Shown here: one piece after another, positions 29,140 through 38,503 of the stretch
Layout of the letters: each line of letters starts with the position of its first letter
Numbering within the stretch: the stretch's first letter is position 1
DNA from: Pseudoflavonifractor sp.
GTDB lineage: Bacteria > Bacteroidota > Bacteroidia > Bacteroidales > Muribaculaceae
Direction of reading: 5' to 3'
Assembly (NCBI GenBank): GCA_023667145.1
Contig: JAMPAQ010000001.1
Coordinates: 1,243,910 to 1,307,909 of the forward strand
DNA length: 64,000 bases
Notes under the pieces: generated by a model
The model's database searches: none
What the model saw: the letters and a program-made list of their open reading frames with translations, nothing else
Told to the model about the DNA's origin: nothing
Program-made: the position numbers and the translations under genes

Positions 29140-30051
29140 ATGGAACAGACCAATAGACATCAGATAAGGGGCTATATTTTAGGTATACTTGCTGCGGCTG
29201 CATACGGGACAAATCCGCTTTTCGCATTGCCGCTCTATGCGCGGGGCATGAGTGTCGACTCCGTTTTATTTTACCGCTACGCCATTGCCACGGTGCTGAT
29301 GTCCGTGCTTATGCTTGCCAAGGGGGAGTCTTTCAAGGTCAGACGCTCCGAACTGCCGGCACTGCTAATTGCCGGGATACTGTTCGCGCTATCATCCCTG
29401 TTGCTGTTTGTAAGCTACAACTACATGGATGTGGGCATCGCCTCCACCATCCTGTTTGTCTACCCGGTATTTGTCGCGATATTGATGTCAGCCATGTTTC
29501 ATGAGCAGATAAGCCCCGTGACCGTTCTCGCTATTGCCCTTGCCCTCATGGGCATCGTCTTGCTGTCACACAGCGGTGGTGGGGCATCGGTATCTGTCAT
29601 TGGTATCATTCTCGTGGTGTTGTCATCATTGGCCTACGCCATCTACATGGTGGCTTTGAACAAGAGCCGACTGCGCCATGTCACGTCACTGCGCATCACG
29701 TTCTACTCGCTGCTATTTGGCTCCATGCTGTTTGTCGTGAGACTCGGATTCCTCACCCGATTGCAGCCGGTCGAAGGGGCTGTATCATGGATGTGCATAC
29801 TCTCATTGGGAATGTTCCCGACCATTATCTCGCTCATAGCCATGACGGTCGCCATCCATGACATAGGCTCGACACCGACCGCCATACTTGGTGCGCTCGA
29901 ACCGGTGACAGCTCTCGCTATCGGAGTCGCGATATTTGGCGAGACCCTTACAAGCCGCTCCATAAGCGGGATACTGCTCGTACTCGTGGCCGTGACCCTT
30001 GTCGTGGTGTCGCGGCCTCTCACCGCCATCCTAAGGCGCAGACGCAAATGA
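29140..30051 (+). CDS. EamA/DMT-family transporter
   Basis: A 303-residue membrane protein with about ten helices in two EamA repeats of the drug/metabolite transporter superfamily, including AAYGTNPLFA at the start and GSTPTAILGALEPVTALAIGV in the second repeat. The substrate is unknown. It follows the thiamin operon, but a terminator and its own -7 box separate them, so a thiamin-related role is not implied. A longer frame from 29047 includes the terminator and was rejected. It converges with the ABC-F gene (47 bp apart). Confidence 0.85.
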   Translation: MEQTNRHQIRGYILGILAAAAYGTNPLFALPLYARGMSVDSVLFYRYAIATVLMSVLMLAKGESFKVRRSELPALLIAGILFALSSLLLFVSYNYMDVGIASTILFVYPVFVAILMSAMFHEQISPVTVLAIALALMGIVLLSHSGGGASVSVIGIILVVLSSLAYAIYMVALNKSRLRHVTSLRITFYSLLFGSMLFVVRLGFLTRLQPVEGAVSWMCILSLGMFPTIISLIAMTVAIHDIGSTPTAILGALEPVTALAIGVAIFGETLTSRSISGILLVLVAVTLVVVSRPLTAILRRRRK

Positions 30052-30098
30052 AGACTGCGGCACGGCCTGATGCCGCTGCGAATCGCGTTACATCATCG

Positions 30099-31979
30099 CT
30101 ACCCTTCCTTGTCTGACAACTCAAGCCAACGCATCTCCTTCTCATCTATTATATCGCCAAGTTCACTGTATCTCGCACTACGCTCTGCTATATCGGGAAT
30201 CGACTCCCCGCTGTTGAACAAGGACTCCAGCTCTGACTTCTCGCGGTTGAGCAGCTCCAATTCCTCGGTCAGTGCCTCAAGCTCCCTGCGTTCCTTAAAT
30301 GTCAATTTAGGAGTATGTGCCGTGCGTGGCCGTGAAGTCTCAGCCTTCGCCGCGACCTCCGCCGCCTTTGCCGCCTCGCGCTCACGTTCACGCTCACGCT
30401 CAGTGACCCACTCGCGATATTCAGTATAAGTCCCAGGAAAATCCTTGACCACTCCATCACCCTCAAAGACAAAGAGATGGTCAACAATGCTATCAAGAAA
30501 AAATCGGTCATGCGATACGACAATCAGGCAACCCTTAAACTCGGCCAAATAGTCCTCAAGAATACCGAGGGTCACTATGTCAAGGTCGTTGGTCGGCTCA
30601 TCGAGGATAAGGAAATTGGGCGACCTCATAAGCACTGCTGCAAGATGAAGGCGGCAACGCTCCCCGCCACTAAGCGTATGGATATATTTCTGCTGGTCGG
30701 CAGGCGAGAACAAGAAACGCTGCAAAAACTGCATCGGGGAATATCTCACACCATCATTGACGACTATATCCTCGGCAATCTCGGTTATGGCATCAATAAC
30801 CTTCTTGTTATTGTCAAACGCGATTCCGTCCTGACTGTAGTAGCCGAATCTGACCGTCTCACCGACATTCCACTTGCCGCTGTCGGGATCCACGATACCT
30901 TGCAGCATCTTGATAAATGTGGACTTACCGACACCATTACGGCCTATAATACCCACTTTCTCATAACGTGCAAACGTATAGGTGAAGTCATCGAGTATCA
31001 CCTTATCGCCAAAACGTTTTGAGACACCCTCGGCCTCAAATATCTTGGACCCGATGTATGATGATTTGACATCGAGCCTCACGTTGTCGTCACGCAGGTT
31101 GACCTGCGAACGCTTCTTAAGCTCATGGAACGCGTCAATACGATACTTGGCCTTGCCGGCGCGGGCCTGGGGCTGACGGCGCATCCATTCCTGCTCACGA
31201 CGCAAGGTGTTTCTCACCCGGGCCAATTCTTCAGTCATCGCCTCTATCCGCTCACGGCGGCGGCGCAGATAGTAGTCATAGTTGCCCTCGTATGTAAATA
31301 TCTGCTCGCGGTCTATCTCTATAATCTTGTTGCACACGCGGTCAAGGAAATAGCGGTCATGGGTGACCATCAGTAATGTGACCCGCGAGCGCTTCAGGTA
31401 ACTTTCAAGCCACTCTATCACCTCAATATCAAGATGATTTGTAGGCTCATCGAGAATTATCAGGTCGGGATTGTCAAGCACGACAGAGGCAAGCGCCACA
31501 CGCTTGCGCTGTCCTCCCGACAGATTCCCCATCCTGGCCTCAAGGTCGGTTATACTAAGTTGTGACAGCAGCTGCTTGAACCTGTCCTCATAGTCCCAGG
31601 CACCGGCTGCATCCATTGCATGAATTGCATCATTGATACTGTCGGTATCGCCGGATGCCACCGAACGCTCATACTCTGAGATCACGCGTGACATCTCACC
31701 CGAACTGGCCATACACGCCTCAAGCACGGTGACATCATCGTCAAATGCGGGCAACTGCTCAAGGTATCCTACCCTTATACCGTTGGCATACGTCACTTTT
31801 CCCGAGTCGAGACTATCGTGTCCCGACAGGATGCCCAACAAGGTACTCTTACCCGTACCGTTTTTTGCGATAATTCCAATCTTATCGCCCTCGTTGACCC
31901 CGAAAGTCACATCGGCAAACAGAACCCTGTCACCGTAGCTTTTTGTCAGATTCTCGACCTGAAGATATGATGCCGCCAT
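30099..31979 (-). CDS. ABC-F ATPase, Uup type
   Basis: A 626-residue soluble protein with two ABC domains and no membrane helices. First Walker A is GIIAKNGTGKST, first signature LSGGQ; second Walker A is GIIGRNGVGKST, second signature LSGGE; both Walker B motifs read LILDEPTN. The two are joined by the charged linker (about 235-290) typical of ABC-F factors, and a C-terminal coiled coil (about 530-620) marks the Uup subgroup, which binds DNA or ribosomes. It acts on stalled translation or recombination intermediates rather than in transport. It lies downstream of the TonB operon, past its hairpin. Confidence 0.9.
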   Translation of the reverse strand: MAASYLQVENLTKSYGDRVLFADVTFGVNEGDKIGIIAKNGTGKSTLLGILSGHDSLDSGKVTYANGIRVGYLEQLPAFDDDVTVLEACMASSGEMSRVISEYERSVASGDTDSINDAIHAMDAAGAWDYEDRFKQLLSQLSITDLEARMGNLSGGQRKRVALASVVLDNPDLIILDEPTNHLDIEVIEWLESYLKRSRVTLLMVTHDRYFLDRVCNKIIEIDREQIFTYEGNYDYYLRRRRERIEAMTEELARVRNTLRREQEWMRRQPQARAGKAKYRIDAFHELKKRSQVNLRDDNVRLDVKSSYIGSKIFEAEGVSKRFGDKVILDDFTYTFARYEKVGIIGRNGVGKSTFIKMLQGIVDPDSGKWNVGETVRFGYYSQDGIAFDNNKKVIDAITEIAEDIVVNDGVRYSPMQFLQRFLFSPADQQKYIHTLSGGERCRLHLAAVLMRSPNFLILDEPTNDLDIVTLGILEDYLAEFKGCLIVVSHDRFFLDSIVDHLFVFEGDGVVKDFPGTYTEYREWVTEREREREREAAKAAEVAAKAETSRPRTAHTPKLTFKERRELEALTEELELLNREKSELESLFNSGESIPDIAERSARYSELGDIIDEKEMRWLELSDKEG

Positions 31980-32068
31980 CTATCATGAGTTTTATCAGTC
32001 TACAAAGATAACTATAAAAATCAAGAGCAAACGCATCAGGGACACATAACCCGCAAGCGATAAAACGA

Positions 32069-32099
32069 CAGAAGCGCGGCTGTTTTAGCCGCGCTTCTG
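32069..32099 (-). terminator. Terminator of the exbB-exbD-exbD-tonB operon
   Basis: 13-bp stem CAGAAGCGCGGCT / AGCCGCGCTTCTG with a 5-nt loop, 25 nt past the tonB stop; the minus-strand sequence continues into GTCGTTTTATC. Confidence 0.75.
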
Positions 32100-32123
32100 A
32101 TATAACAGGATATTGTAATCTGA

Positions 32124-32978
32124 TTATACGCCCTGGAGTTTGAACGAGATAGGCAGAGTGTACCAAACGTTCACTGCCTGACCATTCATCTTACCGGGGA
32201 TGAACTTTGGAAGTGACTTTACAACGCGGACAGCCTCCTTGTCGAGGTCGGGGTCCTTGCCACGCATCACCTTAACCTGACCGACGCTACCATCCTTGGT
32301 TACGACGAACTGTACAACCACACGACCCTGCACGCCATTCTCCATAGCCATGGGAGGATACTTGATGTGTGACGATATGTACTTCATGAGCTCGCCCTCA
32401 CCACCGGGGAACTGAGGCATCTGCTCAACAGCGGTAAACACCTTCTCAGGCTCGGGTTTCTTTTCCTCGACCACAATCTCGTCCTTGTGCTCGCGCACGA
32501 CGTTGCGGTCATCAGTACCCTTGTCAAAGTCGGTCTGACCAAAGGCGGTCTGAGTCTCCTTAAGTTCGTCCTGAGTCTTGATCTCGTCCTCTTTCTTAAC
32601 CTGATCGTCATCGACGATGGCAAGCTCGGTCACCTTTACGGTGTTGAGGACTTCCTCGGGGAGAACCTCAGGTTTCTCCTCCTCGTAGCGCTCCTGATTT
32701 TCCTCGGGCTGCTCCTCTTCTTCAGTCTGCTCCTCCGACAGGGCCACCATAGCCTGCTCGGTCACGTCCTCAGGACGCTCCTCGGCCTTGGGAAGCACGG
32801 TGTCGACCAACAGCGGGATAAGGAATGCGGCAGCGATGAAAATCACAACCACAATCATTGCCTTATTATGGCGTGCATCGGAACCCTTACGCATCTCGTA
32901 AGCGCCGAAGTCCTTGTTTTTACCTTCAAAGACTATATCGCGCCATTCTTTTGATGAAAGATCTACATCTTTTGCCAT
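32124..32978 (-). CDS. Energy transducer TonB
   Basis: Transmits proton-motive energy from ExbBD across the periplasm to outer-membrane TonB-dependent receptors. 284 residues: cytoplasmic start, one membrane helix near residues 40-60, an acidic Glu/Pro-rich spacer (about 70-185), and a C-terminal TonB domain (about 190-282) with YPPMAMENGVQGRVVVQFVV and the WYTLPISF end. It is the last gene of a four-gene operon. Confidence 0.92.
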   Translation of the reverse strand: MAKDVDLSSKEWRDIVFEGKNKDFGAYEMRKGSDARHNKAMIVVVIFIAAAFLIPLLVDTVLPKAEERPEDVTEQAMVALSEEQTEEEEQPEENQERYEEEKPEVLPEEVLNTVKVTELAIVDDDQVKKEDEIKTQDELKETQTAFGQTDFDKGTDDRNVVREHKDEIVVEEKKPEPEKVFTAVEQMPQFPGGEGELMKYISSHIKYPPMAMENGVQGRVVVQFVVTKDGSVGQVKVMRGKDPDLDKEAVRVVKSLPKFIPGKMNGQAVNVWYTLPISFKLQGV

Positions 32979-33022
32979 TTTCTTTTGTGCTTTAATAGTT
33001 AAACATAGTCATTCATCAAATA

Positions 33023-33766
33023 TCACTTGATTCCGTTCTGATGCTTGTAAGCGATTATAAGAGCTGAGTCAACGCCGTTGATATTGTCAATCTGATAACG
33101 CGATATCTGGTTGATCTGCATCTCGTCAAGGGCACCGATAAGGCTCTCGTAAGAAGCTGCGGGGCCCGCCTTGATGATAACAACGGGACGGGTCAATGTC
33201 GAGTCGTTACGTATCTCCTTGGCCTGAGCCTGATACTCATCATCGGTGAGTTCCTTGTTTTTCCAACGAGCCTTGAGCTCATCAATCTTTGCAAGCACCT
33301 GCTTGTTGCGGTTGTGGAGGATTTTGCGGATACCCTGCGTCTCGCCGTTGTTGTTACCGAGGAATTTCTCGACATTGATATTGGGGTTGTCGATAAATCC
33401 ATCGCCGTTGGCATCTGCGAGACCTGCCTCACCACCCGGTTTACCTTCGTAGTAGTAGATGATGTTGGCGGGCTTTCCGGTCTCAGGGTCAATCTTCACA
33501 TTGCCATTCTCGTCACGCTCGGTGTCGAGGAGGAGTGTGATTGCTTCTGACTGCTTTGTCTTGTTCTGCTGCTCCTGCTCTACCTTCTCATTAGAGGGAA
33601 GTGCAATTTGCAGTGTCTGCGACTTAATCATCGTGGTACAAAGCATGAAGAACGTGATCAGAAGCATGTTCATATCCACCATCGGCGTAAAGTCGACATG
33701 GATCGACATCTTTTTCTGGGCGCCTTTTTTCTTGCCACCCTTGTCGGATTGTTCTATTTGTGCCAT
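33023..33766 (-). CDS. ExbD/TolR family biopolymer transport protein (second copy)
   Basis: A 247-residue protein with one N-terminal membrane helix carrying the family's essential aspartate (HVDFTPMVDMNMLLITFFML). The periplasmic domain is enlarged compared with the usual 140-residue ExbD: an insert rich in Asn, Asp and Gly (about 85-140, ANGDGFIDNPNIN) precedes the conserved C-terminal VVIIKAG...Y.SLIGALDEMQ part. It lies 6 bp after the first exbD. Paired, unequal ExbD proteins are usual for this order. Confidence 0.88.
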   Translation of the reverse strand: MAQIEQSDKGGKKKGAQKKMSIHVDFTPMVDMNMLLITFFMLCTTMIKSQTLQIALPSNEKVEQEQQNKTKQSEAITLLLDTERDENGNVKIDPETGKPANIIYYYEGKPGGEAGLADANGDGFIDNPNINVEKFLGNNNGETQGIRKILHNRNKQVLAKIDELKARWKNKELTDDEYQAQAKEIRNDSTLTRPVVIIKAGPAASYESLIGALDEMQINQISRYQIDNINGVDSALIIAYKHQNGIK

Positions 33767-33772
33767 AATTGA

Positions 33773-34534
33773 TTAATCGTTCTCGGTTTTAAGAGCCGTC
33801 ATTAAGCTAAACTTGTTCAGTTTCAGAGTCTGGAGATTGTCAAGCACATTGTGGATGCGTGAGTAGCGTGAACCCTTGTCGGCCTTCACTGCGATACCCT
33901 CGCCCGACTTGAGTGCGTCGATAAGGGTCGAGTTGCCGAGGTCGTTGTTCTGAGCCACATTGTAGATGGCCTTCATCCAAATCTGAAATTCATTCATGTT
34001 GCGAGGTGTATCGACCTCCTTGTTATCGTTGATAGGTATACCAACATAGGGGAGCGTCATGTCGCTGATAACCTCGTCCTGCTTGGTCTGCGAGAGATCA
34101 AGGAACTCCTTGAGGTTGGCAAACTTCACGCCGAACATGTTGATCTTGGCAAACTTGTTGACATCAGCCTGAGTTAGGCCAAGATCCTTACCGGTCTTTT
34201 CCTTATAGAGCTTCATCGCCTCCTTGAGGACCTCGGCACGCACTTTCTCGCTTGAGAACGTGGAGTCGGCGTCACCGGCGATAGAGATGAACACTTTACC
34301 TTCGGTATCCATCTGATCCTTCTCCTTGTCGTTGGGGCCCGAGACGAGCACCGTGACAAGATTGGCGACGGGAACCTTTATCTCCGAAACCGATGACGGG
34401 GTGATTACCGTGGTCGGCTCCTTCTGAAGGAAAGTAGAGGTCAACATGAAGAAAGTAAGCAAAAGAACGGTAACGTCACTCATCGCGGTCATGTCGATGA
34501 GGGTACTCTTTCTTTTAATTTTTACTTTTCCCAT
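33773..34534 (-). CDS. ExbD/TolR family biopolymer transport protein (first copy)
   Basis: A 253-residue protein with the membrane helix and essential Asp in STLIDMTAMSDVTVLLLTFFM. The large periplasmic region (about 60-245) includes a Lys/Asp-rich insert and the ending GIAVKADKGSRYSRIHNVLDNLQ. It lies between exbB (50 bp upstream) and the second exbD. It presumably forms the proton-conducting stator with ExbB and the other ExbD. Confidence 0.88.
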   Translation of the reverse strand: MGKVKIKRKSTLIDMTAMSDVTVLLLTFFMLTSTFLQKEPTTVITPSSVSEIKVPVANLVTVLVSGPNDKEKDQMDTEGKVFISIAGDADSTFSSEKVRAEVLKEAMKLYKEKTGKDLGLTQADVNKFAKINMFGVKFANLKEFLDLSQTKQDEVISDMTLPYVGIPINDNKEVDTPRNMNEFQIWMKAIYNVAQNNDLGNSTLIDALKSGEGIAVKADKGSRYSRIHNVLDNLQTLKLNKFSLMTALKTEND

Positions 34535-34584
34535 ATTATCTTATTCTTTCTTGTTGGTTGAAAATTACTGTAAGATAATGGGGA

Positions 34585-35412
34585 TTAGTGAGTAGCTGCA
34601 AATGTCTGCACGATAGAGAAACCGATCTCGTCGATAGCGTAGGTGAGGTTATCGATCTTGTTGGTGTAGAAGTTATAGGAGATTACAGCGAATGCACCGG
34701 TTGCGATACCGAAGGCTGTGTTGATAAGAGCCTCGGAGATACCGGTAGACAGCTCGGTAGAGTCAGGAGCACCTGATGCGGCAAGAGCCTGGAATGACTT
34801 GATCATACCAATCACAGTACCGAGAAGACCAACGAGAGTACCGAGGGTTGTCATTGTTGCAACGATGGGGAGGTTCTGCTGGAGAGCGGGCATCTCAAGG
34901 GCGGTAGCCTCCTCAACCTCCTTCTGGAGAGTAGCAATCTTCTGCTCCTTTGAGAGGACGGTGTTGGCATCCATTTCCTTGTAACGAATGAGTGCGGCAG
35001 AAACAACAGCGGCAACACTACCCTTCTGCTTTGCGCAGAGAGCCTGAGCGGCGTCGATGTCATTCTTGGCAAGGCACTTCTTAACCTCGGCAACAAACTT
35101 GGTGATAGAACCCTTACCCTTTGCGCTTGAGAGGGCGATCCAACGCTCAACTGAGAGAACGATTACAGTAAGGAAGAGAGTCTGGAGGATAGGCACGATG
35201 ATACCTCCCTTGTAGATGGTACCCCAGATGTTGATGGGGTGACCTGCCTCATCCTGGTGCATGGGGCTACCAAACCAGAACACGAAGAGACATACAGCTA
35301 CGATAAAGCAAGCGATGATGACCAAGAATGCGTTCTTGATACCGCGTACATTACTTTCTTTCTTTGCCTTGGCCTGGGTGGCTGCGGCAGAATTGGGCTT
35401 TTGAGCTTCCAT
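34585..35412 (-). CDS. MotA/TolQ/ExbB proton channel family protein
   Basis: A 275-residue inner-membrane protein with helices near 25-45, 70-90, 180-200 and 225-245, and the family's LPIVATMTTLGTLVGLLGTVIGMI and GISEALINTAFGI motifs, which form the pore-lining pair. It is the first gene of the TonB energising operon and is preceded by a 5' leader of about 200 nt. Confidence 0.92.
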   Translation of the reverse strand: MEAQKPNSAAATQAKAKKESNVRGIKNAFLVIIACFIVAVCLFVFWFGSPMHQDEAGHPINIWGTIYKGGIIVPILQTLFLTVIVLSVERWIALSSAKGKGSITKFVAEVKKCLAKNDIDAAQALCAKQKGSVAAVVSAALIRYKEMDANTVLSKEQKIATLQKEVEEATALEMPALQQNLPIVATMTTLGTLVGLLGTVIGMIKSFQALAASGAPDSTELSTGISEALINTAFGIATGAFAVISYNFYTNKIDNLTYAIDEIGFSIVQTFAATH

Positions 35413-35515
35413 AATTTGAAAAGATAATAAATTAATTGTTGTTAATGATGATTATGTTTGAAATTAAAAGTTCTACGGTTTAGATACTTGAAAGGTGCTA
35501 TCGTCCTTCATGCCG

Positions 35516-35655
35516 TTGAGTCCCCGCATCGGGTAGTCAAATGTTGCAAAGTAATTAGATTTCACTTTCGGGGTATCGATACAATTTCACACACTGTGGG
35601 CGCACTGCGCCACAAACGCTACTGCAAAAGTATGATTTAATTTTTAACTTGCAAA
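35516..35655 (-). promoter_or_regulatory. Promoter and long leader of the exbB operon
   Basis: Minus-strand TACTTTTG -7 box (35632-35625) and TTTG -33 box (35655-35652), 19 bp apart. Transcription would start near 35618, leaving about 205 nt before the exbB ATG. A stem-loop TTGA..CCCG-atg-CGGG..TCAA (35516-35540) lies within it. Between this promoter and the nqr promoter (35656-35864) I see only AT-rich sequence. Confidence 0.55.
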
Positions 35656-35864
35656 ACATGACTTGTATTTTTTTCCCTTGCAGCCGTCCTTTTCACCTAT
35701 ATTTAAGTTTACACATTTATTTTCATTAAAAAAGAATGTTTTGCAACATGCTTGCACAGTCACTTTCCGGCACGCGGGAGCAGCCGCGCATGAACACACC
35801 GACGACCTACGAACCATTACTAAAATTTGTTGTTATTTTTTAAGTGTATCCCGATTGTTTTGGA

Positions 35865-35872
35865 TACCTTTG
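35865..35872 (+). promoter_or_regulatory. -7 box of the nqr operon
   Basis: TACCTTTG, 50 bp before the nqrA ATG. A -33 box is not clear. Confidence 0.55.
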
Positions 35873-35921
35873 CAGCGTTCAACCATTAGAATTGCAACAC
35901 AAACTATACACAACCATACCG

Positions 35922-37256
35922 ATGAAAAAAATAAGGCTAAAAAAAGGTCTTGACATCAAAATCGAGGGAGGTATAACGTCAACCGACATCGTCGGGACTA
36001 CCCCCGACACGGCTGCTGTCGTGCCGGACGATTTCCCCGGACTCGTACCCAAGCCATGCGTCAAGCCCGGCGACCGGGTCAAAGCCGGCGAGGCGCTGAT
36101 TCATGACAAGATGAGAGAGGATATAAACATCGTTTCACCCGTGGACGGAACCGTCGAGGCGGTCGTCAGAGGCGAGCGCCGTAAGCTGCTCGCGGTGACC
36201 GTCAAGCCCGACAACACCTCGACCGAGGCCGTCAAGCATGACACCTACATATCCACGGCTGAGTCAGTCAAGGCGCTGATGAGACGGTCGGGGCTGTGGG
36301 TACTGCTGCGCCAACGTCCCTATGACATAATCCCGGGAGATGACACTCCGCGTGACATATTTGTCACCGCATTTGACTCTGCTCCTCTCGCGCCCGACCT
36401 GAGCCTGATGGTCGGAGGCTCACCTACGGCCCTCGCCGTTGCCGTGAGAGCGCTGCGGATCGTCACCACCGGCAAGGTGTACATAGGCGTATCCCCGAAG
36501 ACCACCATCCCCCCGGTCGAGGGAGCGGAGATGGTCATGTTTGAGGGACCTCACCCCGCCGGGCTTCCCGGCATACAGGCGGCCAATATCCGTCCTGTCA
36601 ACAAGGGCGAGACAATATGGACGCTCGACATCATCACCCTATGGCGCCTCGGACGGCTGATCGAGACCGGCATCATGCCCCAGACGGCGACAGTGGCCGT
36701 CACCGGGTCAGAGGTCATCACCCCACGCTATGTGTCAACCGTCATCGGAGCCGACCTGCGCTCGATAATAGGTAATGACATAAAGAAAGGCGACAAGCAC
36801 CGCCGCATAATATCGGGCAACGTCCTGACAGGTGTCCACGAGAGTCTCGACGGCTACCTGCGCTATCCATACCGTCAGGTCACGGTCATTCCCGAGGGGG
36901 ATGATGTGGACGAGATGATGGGATGGGCATCGCTGTCACCGTCAAAGATGAGCGTCAGCCCCACTTTCCCCGGCCACTTCCTCAAACGTCGTTTTGCCCC
37001 TGACGCCCGCCTCAACGGAGGTCACCGCGCCTTGATAATGTCGGGAGAGTTTGACAAGGTACTCCCCATGGACATTCTTCCCGAATATCTGCTAAAGGCG
37101 ATAATCTCACGCGACATAGACAAGATGGAGGCACTTGGCATCTACGAGATAGCCCCCGAGGATATGGCACTGTGCGAGTATGTCGACACGTCTAAGACCG
37201 AGATACAGAAACTGATACGCGAGGGTCTCGACTATATGAGAAACGAGATGGCATGA
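35922..37256 (+). CDS. nqrA: Na+-translocating NADH:quinone reductase subunit A
   Basis: Peripheral subunit of the six-subunit Nqr sodium pump, near the quinone site. 444 residues starting MKKIRLKKGLDIKIEGG, with the biotinyl-lipoyl-like INIVSPVDGTVEAVVRGERRKL segment and the conserved GTHxPAG-like GPHPAGLPG. An upstream frame from 35844 includes the promoter and was rejected. First gene of nqrABCDEF. Confidence 0.96.
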   Translation: MKKIRLKKGLDIKIEGGITSTDIVGTTPDTAAVVPDDFPGLVPKPCVKPGDRVKAGEALIHDKMREDINIVSPVDGTVEAVVRGERRKLLAVTVKPDNTSTEAVKHDTYISTAESVKALMRRSGLWVLLRQRPYDIIPGDDTPRDIFVTAFDSAPLAPDLSLMVGGSPTALAVAVRALRIVTTGKVYIGVSPKTTIPPVEGAEMVMFEGPHPAGLPGIQAANIRPVNKGETIWTLDIITLWRLGRLIETGIMPQTATVAVTGSEVITPRYVSTVIGADLRSIIGNDIKKGDKHRRIISGNVLTGVHESLDGYLRYPYRQVTVIPEGDDVDEMMGWASLSPSKMSVSPTFPGHFLKRRFAPDARLNGGHRALIMSGEFDKVLPMDILPEYLLKAIISRDIDKMEALGIYEIAPEDMALCEYVDTSKTEIQKLIREGLDYMRNEMA

Positions 37257-37288
37257 TGTCACAGGATAACTACTAAACTTACAGGAAA

Positions 37289-38491
37289 TTGAAACCGCTT
37301 AGAAATTTTTTAGACCGCATAAGGCCGCAATTTGAGCCTGGAGGAAAGCTCCACGCCTTCCACTCCGTGTTTGACGGCATAGACACATTCCTATACACGC
37401 CACGCACGACATCAGCCTCGGGAGTACATATCCATGACAGCATGGACTCGAAGCGCACGATGATTATCGTCGTCATGGCACTGATGCCATGCCTGCTTTT
37501 TGGCATGTACAACACCGGCTACCAGCACTGGCTCGCCATCGGAGCATCCACTTTCCCGTTCTGGCAGCTGATGGCCTACGGATTCCTTGCCGTGCTGCCA
37601 CGCATCATCACGGCTTATATCGTCGGCCTCGGCATCGAGTTTACCGTTGCCCAGTGGCGCAAGGAGGAGATACAGGAGGGATTTCTCGTCTCGGGTATCC
37701 TGATACCGCTGATATGCCCTATTGAGACACCCATCTGGATGATTGCAGTAGCCACGGCATTCTCAGTGATATTTGCCAAGGAAGTGTTTGGTGGCACCGG
37801 CTACAACATATTCAATGTAGCGTTGGTGACGCGTGCGTTCCTGTTTTTCGCCTATCCGGCCCACATGAGCGGCGACAAGGTATTTGTCGCCACGCAACCA
37901 ATCTGCGGGCTGGGTAAGGGCAATGTCATCGACGGTTTCTCTGGGGCCACCCCCCTCGGAGAGATTGCCACCAATGTCGGCGACACGCTGAAGTTGACAG
38001 GTGTCAACGGTAGCGACATCACCACCTGGGACGCGTTCCTTGGTCTTATCCCAGGCTCATTTGGAGAGACCTCCACACTGTGCATCCTCGTCGGCGGCAT
38101 CATACTGATGCTCGCGGGGATAGCCTCATGGCGCATCATCCTGTCAGTGTTTGCCGGAGGTGTGGTCATGGGAGCCATAGCCCACGCGTTTGCCACGTCG
38201 CTCTACCCCGCGTCGCTGCTCAGCCCGCTCGACCAACTGTGTTACGGCGGATTTGCGTTTGCAGCCGTCTATATGGCGACCGACCCGGTCACAGCAGCTC
38301 GCACCACAATAGGCAAATACATCTACGGATTTCTCATCGGCGTGATTGCCATATTGATCCGAGTCTATAACAATGGATACCCCGAGGGTGCCATGCTCGC
38401 GGTACTGCTGATGAACGCGCTTGCCCCGCTCATAGACTACTGTGTCGTGAATGCCAACATACGCCGACGCTTACGCCGGGTCAACGCTTAA
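37289..38491 (+). CDS. nqrB: Na+-translocating NADH:quinone reductase subunit B
   Basis: Membrane subunit of about ten helices carrying covalent FMN on the Thr of the DGFSGATPLG motif, with riboflavin and quinone contacts. 400 residues. The start codon is TTG at 37289: no ATG is available upstream, and the encoded (M)KPLRNFLDRIRPQFEPGGKLH is the conserved NqrB N-terminus, so the TTG is well supported. 32 bp after nqrA. Confidence 0.95.
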   Translation: MKPLRNFLDRIRPQFEPGGKLHAFHSVFDGIDTFLYTPRTTSASGVHIHDSMDSKRTMIIVVMALMPCLLFGMYNTGYQHWLAIGASTFPFWQLMAYGFLAVLPRIITAYIVGLGIEFTVAQWRKEEIQEGFLVSGILIPLICPIETPIWMIAVATAFSVIFAKEVFGGTGYNIFNVALVTRAFLFFAYPAHMSGDKVFVATQPICGLGKGNVIDGFSGATPLGEIATNVGDTLKLTGVNGSDITTWDAFLGLIPGSFGETSTLCILVGGIILMLAGIASWRIILSVFAGGVVMGAIAHAFATSLYPASLLSPLDQLCYGGFAFAAVYMATDPVTAARTTIGKYIYGFLIGVIAILIRVYNNGYPEGAMLAVLLMNALAPLIDYCVVNANIRRRLRRVNA

Positions 38492-38503
38492 CACTCCCAT
38501 ATC

